Made by a program: the position numbers and the translations under genes. From the NCBI GenBank assembly GCA_903891325.1, contig CAITEC010000012.1, positions 1 to 58,999 on the forward strand: a stretch of 58,999 bases of DNA. The letters run 5' to 3'. A model generated the notes under the pieces. The model was not told where the DNA came from. It saw nothing but the letters and a program-made list of their open reading frames with translations, and ran no database searches. Positions 22,539 to 32,547 of the stretch are shown in pieces. The stretch comes from an uncultured Opitutaceae bacterium (GTDB lineage Bacteria > Verrucomicrobiota > Verrucomicrobiia > Opitutales > Opitutaceae). Numbering within the stretch: position 1 is the stretch's first letter; each line of letters begins with the position of its first letter.

Positions 22539-23983
22539 TCGCGGCTGATGACGCCGGCCTTCTCCAGCGGGTGCATTCCATGCGCGGTGAGCGCCGGCGC
22601 CGAGCCGTCCGGGAACATCTTCCCGGGATTTGAAAGCGCGCGCGGGTCGAGCGCGCGGCGGAGCCGCTGCATGACCGCAAGGTCGGCCGGCGCGAACATT
22701 TCCGCCATGAAGGCGCGCTTCTCCAGGCCCACCCCGTGCTCGCCGGTGATCGACCCGCCCAGCCGCAGGCAAAGCCTCAGGATGTCGCCGGCGAGCGACT
22801 CGGCCGCCTCAAGCGCCCCGTGCTGGCGCCCGTCGTACAGGATGAGCGGGTGCAGGTTTCCGTCGCCGGCGTGGAAGACATTGGCCACCCGGATTCCCCG
22901 CTCGCGGCCCATGCGCTCGATCTCGCGCAGCGCCTCGCCCAGCTTTCCGCGGGGAACCACCCCGTCCTGGACGATGTAGTCGGGCGAGAGCCGCCCGACC
23001 GCCGAGAAGGCGCTCTTCCGCCCCTTCCAGAACAGCAGCCGCTCGTCGTTGTCGCGTGCGATCCGGATATCATGGGCGCCGGTCCCCCGGATCACCTCGT
23101 TCAGCCGCGCAAATTCAACATCCACCCCGGCCTTCTCGCCCTCCAGCTCGACGATCAGGATCGCCGTCGCGTCCCGGGGATATCCCGGGTGGACCGCCGC
23201 CTCGGCGGCCTCGATCGCCAGCCGGTCCATGATTTCCATCGCGCCGGGCAGGAATCCGGCCGCGACCACCTTCCCGACCGCGTCGCCGGCCGCCTCGAGC
23301 CGGTCATAGGCCGCCAGGAGCGTCCGGTAGGTTTCCGGCATCGGGAGCAGGCGCAGCGTGATTTCCACGGCCACCCCGAAAAGCCCCTCGTTGCCCACGT
23401 AGACGCCCGTGAGATCGGGCCCAACCGACTCCAGGCTCTCCCCGCCCAGTTCGGCCACCTCGCCGTCCGGAAGGACGACGGTCAGGCCGATCACGTGGTT
23501 TGAGGTCATGCCGTACTTGAGGCAGTGGGCGCCGCCCGCGTTGAAGGCGACGTTGCCGCCGATCGTGCAGATCGTCTGGCTGGAGGGATCGGGGGCGTAG
23601 TAAAGCCGGTGCCGCGCGGCGGCCTGCGACACGGCCGTATTGATGGCCCCCGGCTCGACCACGGCGATCCGCTGCACCGGGTCCAGCCGAAGGATCCGGT
23701 TCATCCGGTTGAGCGCGATCACGATCCCGCCGGCGACCGGCACCGAACCGCCCGAGAGGCTCGTCCCGCTTCCCCGGGCGACAAAGGGCACCCGGTTCTC
23801 CCAGCACCACTTGACCGCGGCGACCACCTCCTCCCGGGTCTCGGGCATGACCACGGCCAGCGGCCGGGCGTGAAAGGCCGTCAACCCGTCGCATTCAAAG
23901 GGCGCCGTCCCCGCGGCGGAGGCAAGGAAGCGGTCTGGGGGGAAGATCTTGGCCAGTGATGCCAGCATGGGAATGACCGCCAC
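22535..23983 (-). CDS. glcD: Glycolate/D-lactate oxidase catalytic subunit GlcD
   Basis: The 482-residue flavoprotein oxidises a 2-hydroxy acid and passes electrons through GlcE and GlcF to the quinone pool. The N-terminal FAD_binding_4 domain shows [16 protein letters not shown] and [19 protein letters not shown]. The C-terminal oxidase domain has [16 protein letters not shown] and [14 protein letters not shown], the His-rich active-site segments. Glycolate and D-lactate enzymes cannot be separated by eye. The upstream LctP-type permease, 18 bases away, fits either substrate. Confidence 0.93.
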   Translation of the reverse strand: MAVIPMLASLAKIFPPDRFLASAAGTAPFECDGLTAFHARPLAVVMPETREEVVAAVKWCWENRVPFVARGSGTSLSGGSVPVAGGIVIALNRMNRILRLDPVQRIAVVEPGAINTAVSQAAARHRLYYAPDPSSQTICTIGGNVAFNAGGAHCLKYGMTSNHVIGLTVVLPDGEVAELGGESLESVGPDLTGVYVGNEGLFGVAVEITLRLLPMPETYRTLLAAYDRLEAAGDAVGKVVAAGFLPGAMEIMDRLAIEAAEAAVHPGYPRDATAILIVELEGEKAGVDVEFARLNEVIRGTGAHDIRIARDNDERLLFWKGRKSAFSAVGRLSPDYIVQDGVVPRGKLGEALREIERMGRERGIRVANVFHAGDGNLHPLILYDGRQHGALEAAESLAGDILRLCLRLGGSITGEHGVGLEKRAFMAEMFAPADLAVMQRLRRALDPRALSNPGKMFPDGSAPALTAHGMHPLEKAGVISRE

Positions 23984-24001
23984 AGGATCAACGAGCGCGC
24001 C

Positions 24002-25639
24002 TCATCGCACAACCAAATGCGTAAACGGCGCAAGAGAGGCCTCCGCCTGCACGAGCAGCCCGGCGAGGATCGCCAGGGCGACGCTGTGGAAGAACACAAA
24101 GCGCAGGATGCTTCCCTCGTGGCCGTACCAGTTGGTGACGGTGCTCACCACGACGATGCTCTGGGCATCGATCATCTTGCCCATCACCCCGCCCGTGCTG
24201 TTGGCGGCGCTCATCAGGACGGGGCTGAAACCGGTCTGTCGCGCCGTGATCGTCTGGAGGCTTCCGAAAAGGACGTTCGAGGCGGTGTCCGAGCCGGTGA
24301 GGGCGACGCCGAGCCATCCCAGGAGGGTTCCAAAAAACGGGTAGAGCGATCCGGTGCGCGCCAGCGCGAGCCCGAGCGTCGCGTCGATTCCCCCGTAGCG
24401 CGTCAGGTATCCCAGGGCCAGCATCGCGGCGATCGTCACGAGCGAGTGCCGGGCCCGGTGGATTGTCGCGGCATAGGCCCTCAGCAGCCTGAGGGGCGAA
24501 AAGCGCATCACCAGGCCGCTCACAAGCGCCGCGCAAAGGATCGCCGTTCCCGTGGCCGAGAGGATACCCTGCTGGAATACGGCCTTTTCGAGCGTCGGCA
24601 GCGCGACGACCGGGGGCATCCGCACAACGTGCCCCTGCAATCCGGGAACGGCAAAGGACACGGTGGCCAGGCCGTCCAGGAACCTCTTGACGGGCGCCGC
24701 GCCCCAGAGCCCGACGAAGACGGTCAGCAGGATCCACGGCACCCAGGCGCCAAGCGCCTCCCGCGGGCGGCGGGACGCGGTCCCACCCTCCTCCGCCGGC
24801 CCCGGCGCCGTTTCGGCGTCCAACGGGGCGGGCTTCCAGAAAAGAAGCAGGACGAGAACCGACAGCAGCGAGACAATCGACGCGGCGATGTCGACCAGCC
24901 ATGGGCCGTGGAAATTCGAGACGGCGTACTGGACGACGGCAAACGAGCCGCCGGCCGCAAGCGCCGCCGGCCAGACGCCCAGCATTCCCCGCCAGCCGGC
25001 CTGCGCCCAGACCACCCAGAACGGGACGATCAGCGAGAAGAAGGGAAGCTGCCGGCCCACCATTGCCGCCAGGACGCGCACGTCGATCCCCGTGACCCCG
25101 CTCAGGGCGATGATCGGCGTGCCCAGGGCGCCGAAGGCCACCGGCGCCGTGTTTGCGATCAGCGAAAGCCCCGCGGCGGACAGCGGCTTGAACCCGAGCT
25201 GGATCAGGATCGCCGCCGTCACCGCGACGGGCGTGCCGAACCCGGCCGCACCCTCAAAGAACGCCCCGAACGAAAAGGCGACCAGGATCACCTGGATCCG
25301 AGGGTCGGGCGTCACGTGCATCACGCTCTGGCGCAGCACCGAGAACCAGCCCTTTTCCACCGTGAGCTGGTGGAGAAAGAGCAGGTTGACGACGATCCAC
25401 CCGATCGGAAAGAAGCCGTAGGCCGCGCCGTCGGCCACCGCGCCGGCGGCCGCCGATCCCGGCATCCCATAGACTCCCAGCGCGATCGCGACCGCCGCCG
25501 CCAGGCCGAGGAGCGCGGCCACATGCGCCCGCATTTTCAGGAATGCGATCCCGCCCAGGAGCACGACCACCGGGAGCGCGGCCAGGGCGGTCGAGAAAAA
25601 CCGGTTGTGGAGGGGATCGTAGACTTGATGCCAGGGCAT
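24002..25639 (-). CDS. lctP: LctP-family lactate/glycolate permease
   Basis: The 545-residue integral membrane protein belongs to the LctP family, proton-coupled importers of lactate and glycolate. It starts MPWHQVYDPLHNRFFSTAL and has at least twelve hydrophobic segments. Characteristic stretches are FGAFFEGAAGFGTPVAVTAA and GSDTASNVLFGSLQ, then SANSTGGVMGKMIDAQS near the C-terminus, found in LctP and GlcA. It begins one base after the stop of the DUF4450 gene and precedes glcD by 18 bases. So uptake and oxidation are made from the same message. Confidence 0.93.
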   Translation of the reverse strand: MPWHQVYDPLHNRFFSTALAALPVVVLLGGIAFLKMRAHVAALLGLAAAVAIALGVYGMPGSAAAGAVADGAAYGFFPIGWIVVNLLFLHQLTVEKGWFSVLRQSVMHVTPDPRIQVILVAFSFGAFFEGAAGFGTPVAVTAAILIQLGFKPLSAAGLSLIANTAPVAFGALGTPIIALSGVTGIDVRVLAAMVGRQLPFFSLIVPFWVVWAQAGWRGMLGVWPAALAAGGSFAVVQYAVSNFHGPWLVDIAASIVSLLSVLVLLLFWKPAPLDAETAPGPAEEGGTASRRPREALGAWVPWILLTVFVGLWGAAPVKRFLDGLATVSFAVPGLQGHVVRMPPVVALPTLEKAVFQQGILSATGTAILCAALVSGLVMRFSPLRLLRAYAATIHRARHSLVTIAAMLALGYLTRYGGIDATLGLALARTGSLYPFFGTLLGWLGVALTGSDTASNVLFGSLQTITARQTGFSPVLMSAANSTGGVMGKMIDAQSIVVVSTVTNWYGHEGSILRFVFFHSVALAILAGLLVQAEASLAPFTHLVVR

Positions 25640-25640
25640 G

Positions 25641-28600
25641 CTATTTCCCCTCGCCCATGATGCTCAATCCCATCAGTCCGACCACAACGTCCTGCGACAG
25701 CGCCTCCAGCGTCACCTTTTCCAGGACGACGCCCGGACGCAGCCGGGCGGAGAGCAGCATCGCCCGGCAATTGTCGCCAAGCCGCACCGTCTGCGGCGGC
25801 ACTGCCGGAATGCAGAACGCGTCCGTCCTGGCCGTGTAGTCGTCGCGATTCTCCTGGCCCGGGGCCAGCGTCTTCACGCGAATCGGCGAAAGGTTCCAGT
25901 AGTTCACCGGGGGGACCAGCTCCAACCGCTCCTCGACCCCGTCCGCATAGCGCAGCCGCAGGACGGCATTTGCAATCCGGCACTGCATCGGATTGGTCGA
26001 TCCGCAGACCAGGAACCAGGCCGCCTCGCCGGCCAGTCCCACGCGCGCCGATACCCGGGTCGGCCAGTTGTCCCAGCGCGAGGCGAAGGCGACGTTGCGC
26101 TTTCCCGCCGGCCAGGCGAAGGGGACTCCCTGGGGCGTGCGCAGCCGCGGGCCGTCCGGCGATTCCTCGAGAAGCGCGGGAACCCCGTTTAGCGAGATCT
26201 CGGGAGGATCGCTCTGCCAATACACAAAGGTCCACGGCGAGTAGCCGTCCAGGCCGATTCGGACCGAGATGGTCTCCGGGCGGGGAGACAGGTAGCGCTG
26301 CTTGTAGATCGTCCGGACATCGCCATTGGTGACACGGGCAAGGTTCACGCACTCCCAGGCGGCCCGCGCCGGTATCCTGACCGGCGCCGGTGCCCGGTCC
26401 CGCCGCGCCTCGGCCACCTGCACCCGGAACAGCCTCCACTGCGGCATCGTTCCAAACTCGACCAGCGCCGCGACCGTATGCGCACCCGGCGTTCCAATCA
26501 GCCGCCCGGAAACGGCCTGCCCGGAAAAAGCGGCATCGCCCAGCACCGCCTGCCGGTCGGAAATGGAACGGATCACCGCTTCCTCGGCCCGCAGCCGGAC
26601 CGTTTCCCAGCGGACCCCGGCGACGGCGACCGGGGCAAATATTCCCCGCGCACCCCGGGTCGTCACCTCGACCGTGGCGCTGGTTGCGGTGACCGGCGCA
26701 ATCCGGACAACGGTGTGGCCAAACCCGGGGTCGGGAAACCACGCGACCTCCCCGCCGTCCACCGTCACCGACAGGATCTCGCGGGCACAGACGGAAATCC
26801 GGACGTCCAGCGCCCCGGGCCGCGCGACTTCCACCTTCAGCCGGACCGCATTCTCCCGCCGCTCGAACTCCAGCGACACGTCCGCCGTCCGAAGCCGCGC
26901 GCGGTCCCAGGAATCCGGAAATTGCGGGGCGACCCGGACGATGCCGTTGGGGTAGTCGGGCGAAAAGCCGAAAAGGCCCTCGATGAGGGTCCGCGCGAAC
27001 ATGTGCGTGCTGTCCCCGAAGTCCGTCCCTCCGAGGGGATGGCCAAAGTCGCCCGGGACCCTGCCTTCGAAGGCGGTTTCGAGGAAGTTGCCCCTGAAAA
27101 TGTCCCATCCGTCGGCCGCCAGGCCCGTCTTGAAATACGCCAGCGCCAGGTGGTGATTGTCGCCCGGCCACGCCTCGCGCACCGACCAGATGCCCGGGAC
27201 AAAATTGGAGGTCCATACCCGCCGGCCGCCGAAGGGCAGCGGGTCGTTCTGGAGCACCGCCTCGCTGTAATGCAGCGAGGCTGCCGCATCCTCCGGGTCC
27301 ACCAGCCCGGCGTCGATCGGCAGGAAAATGCTGTAGAGCCAGGCGTCCTCGTGGAGCCGCCCAAGCCCGCCCATCTCGCGGTAAAGTCCGGAGTGCCCCT
27401 TGGAGCGGATCCAGAGCCGGTTGGCGAATGCCCTGCGGATCCGGTCGAGGACGGCGCCGTGACGCCGGGCCGCCGCCCCATCCCCGGCCCGCAGCGCGAG
27501 TTCCCGGGCCGCCCGGTGCCCGGCGTAGGCGTAGGAAGTCGCCTCGGCCCCGCCGCCGCCGCCGTACCAGACCGAGTCGGTCGGCCAGACGTTGATCACG
27601 CTCTCATAGAGGCCGTCGCCCTCCGGATCAAAGCAGTCCTTCATCCACTCCAGGTGCAGCTCGAGGGCCGGCCGCAGCCTCTTCTCAAGGTCGGCGTCGC
27701 CCGTCCACCGCCAGGCGTGGATCAACTGGTCGAAAAACTGCGACTGCATGTCGTAGACACCCTGGTCCTCAAGGATCCGTCCGCGCCCGTAGAAGCGCGA
27801 GTTCCTCGCCGGGATGGTGGACCGGGACGCCGGATCGGCCTTGGCGGAGGTTTTGCGCGAACTGCTGACCTGGTGCCCGCAGTAGAACTCGGCCTCGGCC
27901 CTGACCCGGTCGTGCCACCCCGCCGCGGTTCCGCCGCACATCGTCCTCCAGCCCGGGTAGCGGTTGTTCCAGAGCATCGCCCCGTGGCGGAAGACCGGCG
28001 GATACCAGGCGCCGTCAAGCGCGGCGGCGACAAGCGAGGCCGCAACGTTGAGCTGCGCGTCGGGCGTCTCCACCTGGATGCGGGCGCCGAGCGTGAAGGA
28101 GCGGCGCAACCCCGAGGCAAGCGCCGCCGCCGGCTCCGGCGCGGGCGCAAAGGGCCTGCTCTCCCGCCGCGCAAATGAAAAACCCACCGCCGGATGGAGG
28201 TCGATCCGGACGCTGCCCCTGGCGATCGGGGCGGCCCCGGCGGCGCGCGGTCCGGCCCGCAGGTCGTGGGCGTCCCCGATTTCAACCCGGCCCGGCTCGC
28301 TGCACCTCCCCAGGGTCGCGCAACCCGGGGCATAGGGAGCGGACACGCTGAACCATCGCCCTCCGGCCCGGATCCGGTTGCCCTTGCAGAGGGCCGGATC
28401 AAGCGGGGTGGAATTGATCGCCGGCCTCGGGTGCGGATCGAGGTCCCAGTTCGCATTCTTCCCTCCGCCGGGCACGGGCGCATTGCCCCCGAAGGCCCAG
28501 ACCAGCGTGTCGCCCTTCCGCGCCCCGTTGAATTCCAGGCGGATCGCAAAGGCCAGGTCGTCGCCCAGGGCCACGAGCTCGGCGCCCACGGTCAACCCGG

Positions 28601-28910
28601 CGAAGAGGGGATCGCGGACCACCCAGCTCAGCCGGGCCGAGCGGTACTCCATCCCGATATCGGCCGCCTCGTGCAGCCAGCGGGTGCGGCCGCTCCTGCG
28701 CACCCCGGCAAGGAAGGTGCCGAAAATGGAGTCCCTCCCGCCGAAGCGCGCCACCGGGAGGTCGCCCCCGATCACGAAGGCGTTCGTGTTGGCGACATAG
28801 AGCGGCCGGTTGAAGAGCCCGCCGAGGTTCTTCCCGGCGACGGCCCCGTCGCGCGCGCTGTAGCGCGTGCTCCGGCAGGCCGCCCCGATATCCTTCTTTT
28901 GTCGACTCAC
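25641..28910 (-). CDS. DUF4450-type glycoside-hydrolase-like protein
   Basis: From the GTG at 28910 the protein has 1089 residues; the frame is open upstream, but only across the kinase gene. The centre is an (alpha/alpha)6-barrel-like region with LWNNRYPGWRTMCGGTAAGW and QFFDQLIHAWRWTGDADLEK, then YESVINVWPTDSVWYGGGGG, matching the DUF4450 layout. Such proteins are likely exo-acting on complex glycans, though the reaction is unproven. Both N- and C-terminal parts are beta-rich. No signal peptide is visible, so it may be cytoplasmic, or the true start lies elsewhere. It sits between kinase genes and the lactate/glycolate genes with gaps of 10 and 1 bases. Confidence 0.75.
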   Translation of the reverse strand: MSRQKKDIGAACRSTRYSARDGAVAGKNLGGLFNRPLYVANTNAFVIGGDLPVARFGGRDSIFGTFLAGVRRSGRTRWLHEAADIGMEYRSARLSWVVRDPLFAGLTVGAELVALGDDLAFAIRLEFNGARKGDTLVWAFGGNAPVPGGGKNANWDLDPHPRPAINSTPLDPALCKGNRIRAGGRWFSVSAPYAPGCATLGRCSEPGRVEIGDAHDLRAGPRAAGAAPIARGSVRIDLHPAVGFSFARRESRPFAPAPEPAAALASGLRRSFTLGARIQVETPDAQLNVAASLVAAALDGAWYPPVFRHGAMLWNNRYPGWRTMCGGTAAGWHDRVRAEAEFYCGHQVSSSRKTSAKADPASRSTIPARNSRFYGRGRILEDQGVYDMQSQFFDQLIHAWRWTGDADLEKRLRPALELHLEWMKDCFDPEGDGLYESVINVWPTDSVWYGGGGGAEATSYAYAGHRAARELALRAGDGAAARRHGAVLDRIRRAFANRLWIRSKGHSGLYREMGGLGRLHEDAWLYSIFLPIDAGLVDPEDAAASLHYSEAVLQNDPLPFGGRRVWTSNFVPGIWSVREAWPGDNHHLALAYFKTGLAADGWDIFRGNFLETAFEGRVPGDFGHPLGGTDFGDSTHMFARTLIEGLFGFSPDYPNGIVRVAPQFPDSWDRARLRTADVSLEFERRENAVRLKVEVARPGALDVRISVCAREILSVTVDGGEVAWFPDPGFGHTVVRIAPVTATSATVEVTTRGARGIFAPVAVAGVRWETVRLRAEEAVIRSISDRQAVLGDAAFSGQAVSGRLIGTPGAHTVAALVEFGTMPQWRLFRVQVAEARRDRAPAPVRIPARAAWECVNLARVTNGDVRTIYKQRYLSPRPETISVRIGLDGYSPWTFVYWQSDPPEISLNGVPALLEESPDGPRLRTPQGVPFAWPAGKRNVAFASRWDNWPTRVSARVGLAGEAAWFLVCGSTNPMQCRIANAVLRLRYADGVEERLELVPPVNYWNLSPIRVKTLAPGQENRDDYTARTDAFCIPAVPPQTVRLGDNCRAMLLSARLRPGVVLEKVTLEALSQDVVVGLMGLSIMGEGK

Positions 28911-28920
28911 GCCGCAACAA

Positions 28921-30051
28921 TCACGGACGCGGCCCCGGAGACAATGTGAAATAGAAGGTCGCGCCGGCGTCCCGGCTCGACTGGGCCCAGATCCGGCCCC
29001 CGTGCCGCTCCACGATGCGCCGGACGGTTGCCAGGCCGACCCCTGTGCCCTCGAATTCGCTCGTGCTGTGGAGGCGCTGGAACACCCCGAAGAGCTTTTC
29101 GGCATCGCGCATCTCGAACCCGACGCCGTTGTCCCTCACGAAGTAGACCGGGCCCGGCTCGTCCCTGACCGCCGCCACGCCCACCTCGATCACCGCGCGA
29201 TTGCGCGGCCGGGTGAACTTGATCGCATTGGAGACAAGGTTGACCATGACCTGGCGCAGCAGGAACGGGTCGCCCACGGCGGACGGCAGGTCGCCGACGC
29301 GCAGCTCCACGCGGCGCCCCGCGTGCTCGCCCCCCAGCCCGGCGAACACCTCCCGGCAGAGGGCGCCGACATCGACCGGCCCGGGCTCGAGCGCCTTTTT
29401 TCCCATCCGTGAAAAATCCAGGAGCCCGTTGATCAGCCGGGCCATCTCGTCGGCGCCGGCGTGGATCAGCTCGACGCGGCGCCTGGCCTCCGGGGGCAGC
29501 GCCGCCGCCTCGCGCGCAAGCAGGAGCTCCGCAAAGCCGGTGATCGTCCTGAGCGGGGTGCGCAGGTCGTGCGACACCGACGAGGAAAACGCCTCCAGCT
29601 CCCGGTTGGCCGCCTCAAGCTCGGCCGTGCGCTCCGAGACCCGGCTCTCCAGCTCCGCATTTTTTTCCCGCAGGCGCCGCACGGTCAGCGCCCGCTCAAG
29701 GGCCGGGATCAGCGCGTTCAGCCTGATGGGCTTCAGGACATAGTCGATCGCCCCTGCCTGCATCGCCTCCACCGCGGTTGGAATCGAACCGTGCCCCGTC
29801 ATGATGATCGCGACGAGGTGCGGGTCGATCCTGAGGGCCTCCTCCACCAGGCTGATCCCGTCCTGCCCGGGCATGACCAGGTCCGTGAGCACCAGGTCGA
29901 ATTTCTCCTCCCCGAGCGCCGCCAGCGCCCTCGCCCCGGACGTGACGCCGGTAACCCGGTAGCCCTCGTCCCGCAGCGTGTCGCGAAGGGCCCCCATCAG
30001 CGATAGTTCGTCATCCACGACGAGGATGCGGCCGACCGGTTGCTTGGGCAT
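28921..30051 (-). CDS. Receiver-histidine kinase fusion
   Basis: The 376-residue protein begins with a receiver domain (residues ~8-120; VVDDE, LVLTDLVMPGQDG with the phosphoacceptor Asp, and the switch Lys in YVLKPIRL). A coiled-coil linker (REKNAELESRVSERTAELEA) leads to a HisKA domain (SSSVSHDLRTPLRTI) and an HATPase domain (NLVSNAIKF, DNGVGF, GTGVGLATV). It has no membrane segment, so it is a cytoplasmic relay. It probably takes phosphate from the upstream hybrid kinase, whose gene ends 21 bases before it. There is no output domain, so its own partner must be elsewhere, possibly the NarL-type regulator at 34597-35280. Confidence 0.9.
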   Translation of the reverse strand: MPKQPVGRILVVDDELSLMGALRDTLRDEGYRVTGVTSGARALAALGEEKFDLVLTDLVMPGQDGISLVEEALRIDPHLVAIIMTGHGSIPTAVEAMQAGAIDYVLKPIRLNALIPALERALTVRRLREKNAELESRVSERTAELEAANRELEAFSSSVSHDLRTPLRTITGFAELLLAREAAALPPEARRRVELIHAGADEMARLINGLLDFSRMGKKALEPGPVDVGALCREVFAGLGGEHAGRRVELRVGDLPSAVGDPFLLRQVMVNLVSNAIKFTRPRNRAVIEVGVAAVRDEPGPVYFVRDNGVGFEMRDAEKLFGVFQRLHSTSEFEGTGVGLATVRRIVERHGGRIWAQSSRDAGATFYFTLSPGPRP

Positions 30052-30072
30052 GCGTGAACCGGTATCAGAAGG

Positions 30073-31968
30073 CTACACGGAGGCCAAGGCTTCGCGCAGC
30101 TCGCGGAGCTTGGGCGGCTTGGTGAGCATCCGGTCAACGTTCTCCGGCGCCCTTCCCTCCTCCGCCATCCCCTGCCCCCAGCCGGTGAGGAGAAAAACGG
30201 GGGTTCCGGGCGAGACCGACTTGACCGCCGCGGCCACCCTCAGGCCGTCGACCTCCGGCATGCCAAGGTCGGTGATGACCACGGCAAAGGGCCGGCCCGC
30301 GCGCTGGCCCGCCAGGAATTCGTCGATCCCCCTCTGCCCGCCGTTGGCCGTCACGATCTGGTGCCCGTCGTACTCGAGGGTCTCGGCGATCGAGTCCAGA
30401 AGGACGCGGTCGTCGTCGACCACAAGGACCCGCAGGCGCTTGGCCGCGGCGGGCCCGGACGCGGCGGGCGGGGCCAGCTCCACCGGCTCCGCCGGCAGCG
30501 GGAAGCAGAGCCTGAAGGTGGTTCCCCGGCCCGGGGCGCTGTCGATCTCGATTGCTGCGTCGTGCCGGCGCATCGCGCCGTACACCATGGCCAGGCCCAG
30601 TCCCGTCCCGCCCTCGCCCTTCGTCGTGAAGAAGGGCTCGAAGCAGCGCCTCTTGGTCTCCTCGTCCATGCCGATGCCCGTGTCCGAGATCTCGACGGTG
30701 GCGTGCGCCGGCGCGCCCGATCTCCCGTCGGCGCCGCCCGGACCGGCCACCCGCGTGCGAATGGTTATCGTCCCCCCGTCGGGCATCGCGTCGGCGGCGT
30801 TGAAGATGATGTTGGCGAGCGCGTCCCGGATCTCGCTCTCCACCCCGAGCACGACCGGCAGCGCGGGAAGCAGCTCCATCCGCATCTCGACGGAAATGCC
30901 CGACTGCTGGGCCATGTCGGCCCAGTGGGCGCGGGTCAGGTCGGCCATCTGCCCGACCAACTGGTTGAGGTCGACGGGCGTGAGCGTGATCTGGGGTTTT
31001 CGCTGGCGATAGAACTCCCGAAGCCGGCTCACCGTCTGCGCCACGTCGTCGATCGCCCGCTGGATGGTCGTCAGGTAGGAGCGCGCCCGGGCGCTCAGGT
31101 TGGGCTCCCTCTCGAGGAGGGCCTCCGCGTAGAGTGACGCAGGCGAGATGGCGTTGTTGATGTCGTGGGCGACGCCGCTTGCGATCTGACCGAGGGCCCG
31201 CAGCCGCTCCTGCTGGAGGATCGCCTGCTGCGTCTGCCTCAGTTCGTCGTACGCGCGCTGCAGCGCAAGGTTCTGCTCCTGGATCTGGGCGAGCATCTCG
31301 TTGAAGGCGGCGGTGAGCGCCCCCGTTTCGTCCCTCCCGAAGGTCCGCGCGCGCACCGAGTAGTCCCGCCGCTCGGAGACGGCCTTCGCCGTCTCCGCCA
31401 GCGCGAGGATCGGGCCGGAAATCTGCTTTTGCAGCTTCCGGGAAAGGACGTAGGCGACCATCGACGATCCCCCGATGACCAGGACCGAGATGACGGCGTA
31501 CAGCCGAAGGCGGTCGAACAGCGCCGCCATGTCGGACCTCAGGTAGAGGGTTCCAAGCCGCCGGCCCTTCACCTGCACCACCGGGGCAAAGCCCGCCAGG
31601 TGGTTCTTCTCGAACCGATAGCCGTCCGCGCCCGGAAGCGCGGGGAACACCGCGTCGCCCGAGCCGGACGGATAGCGGGCGAACACCCTGCCCTGGTTGT
31701 CGTACAGGCAGGCGGCCACGATATGGCGCTCCGCGGCGAGCGCCGCCAGCACCTCCGAGGCGTCGTCGCGGTTGTCGAACGCGAGCGCCGCGGTGCTGTT
31801 TGAGGCGATCACCTCGCCGAGCGTCGAAAGCTGCTGGACCGAGGATGTCCGGAAGGTGAAGAACTCGTAGCCCAGGAACACCGAGCAGACCAGGAGCAGG
31901 ACGACCCCGCTGGTGCCCAGCATGATCGTCATCAGTTTCCGCCGGATGGGAAAATCTTCAAACGACAT
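30073..31968 (-). CDS. Membrane hybrid sensor kinase, CHASE8-like
   Basis: The 631-residue protein has a first membrane helix (KLMTIMLGTSGVVLLLVCSV), a periplasmic region (TLGEVIASNSTAALAFDNRD and on) typical of CHASE8-type sensors, a second helix (~165-185) and HAMP. A HisKA domain follows with GVAHDINNAISPAS, then HATPase (NIIFNAADAM, GTGLGLAMVYGAM) and a C-terminal receiver (VLVVDDDRVLLDS; Asp in VVITDLGMPEVDG). It starts three bases after the YfiR-like gene. TonB receptor, YfiR-like protein and CHASE8 kinase recur together in other genomes, suggesting that the periplasmic YfiR-like protein passes a signal to this kinase. Confidence 0.9.
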   Translation of the reverse strand: MSFEDFPIRRKLMTIMLGTSGVVLLLVCSVFLGYEFFTFRTSSVQQLSTLGEVIASNSTAALAFDNRDDASEVLAALAAERHIVAACLYDNQGRVFARYPSGSGDAVFPALPGADGYRFEKNHLAGFAPVVQVKGRRLGTLYLRSDMAALFDRLRLYAVISVLVIGGSSMVAYVLSRKLQKQISGPILALAETAKAVSERRDYSVRARTFGRDETGALTAAFNEMLAQIQEQNLALQRAYDELRQTQQAILQQERLRALGQIASGVAHDINNAISPASLYAEALLEREPNLSARARSYLTTIQRAIDDVAQTVSRLREFYRQRKPQITLTPVDLNQLVGQMADLTRAHWADMAQQSGISVEMRMELLPALPVVLGVESEIRDALANIIFNAADAMPDGGTITIRTRVAGPGGADGRSGAPAHATVEISDTGIGMDEETKRRCFEPFFTTKGEGGTGLGLAMVYGAMRRHDAAIEIDSAPGRGTTFRLCFPLPAEPVELAPPAASGPAAAKRLRVLVVDDDRVLLDSIAETLEYDGHQIVTANGGQRGIDEFLAGQRAGRPFAVVITDLGMPEVDGLRVAAAVKSVSPGTPVFLLTGWGQGMAEEGRAPENVDRMLTKPPKLRELREALASV

Positions 31969-31971
31969 GGC

Positions 31972-32547
31972 TCACTCCTCCTCCCTTGTGACGATCGCGG
32001 CCGCCCGCAGGAGCTTGGAACTGATCGTCAGCCCCGCCGAGCGCGCGGCCTGCACATCGATCTTCAGCCGGATCCTGCCCTCCTCCATCACGAACCGCAC
32101 CATCCCGCCGCTGCGGCTGAAGTTGGCGGCGTCGCCGACCGTCAGGATGTTCCGTCCGCCGAGCCGGGCGATGATCCCCTCGAGCCGGCCCTCCTCGGAG
32201 CCGCTGATGAAGAGGACCTGGCAGTCGCCGACATCCTCAACCCTCCGGTACCGCCGCACGACCATGGGGTGCCCTCCGATCTTTTCGCCCAGGACCGTCG
32301 CGTCCAGGTAGTCGCCGAACGGATCATTCCCGAGGACCCCGACCACAAAGGGAGCCTGGGCGTCCCCGAGCGAGCCCGCCGGCCAGGCGACAAATTGGGA
32401 GAAGTTGAATAGGAAGATCGCCTTGAGCTGGTACTCGCGGGACGGCGCGGCGGCCCGCGCCTCCGCCGCGCCCAGCAGCGTGATCGCGAGCAGGCAGCGG
32501 GCCAGCCGGCGCAGCGCGCCGCGACCTTTGGGCCTCAGAAATGCCAT
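31972..32547 (-). CDS. yfiR: YfiR-family periplasmic protein
   Basis: The 191-residue protein has an N-terminal signal (hydrophobic LARCLLAITLLGAAEARA) followed by SREYQLKAIFLFNFSQFVAW, the diagnostic start of YfiR/DUF4154 proteins. The end MVRFVMEEGRIRLKIDVQAA and SAGLTISSKLLRAA also fits. In Pseudomonas, YfiR is a periplasmic repressor of the diguanylate cyclase YfiN; here the neighbour is a histidine kinase instead. It overlaps the TonB receptor gene by 13 bases and precedes the kinase by three. Confidence 0.9.
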   Translation of the reverse strand: MAFLRPKGRGALRRLARCLLAITLLGAAEARAAAPSREYQLKAIFLFNFSQFVAWPAGSLGDAQAPFVVGVLGNDPFGDYLDATVLGEKIGGHPMVVRRYRRVEDVGDCQVLFISGSEEGRLEGIIARLGGRNILTVGDAANFSRSGGMVRFVMEEGRIRLKIDVQAARSAGLTISSKLLRAAAIVTREEE

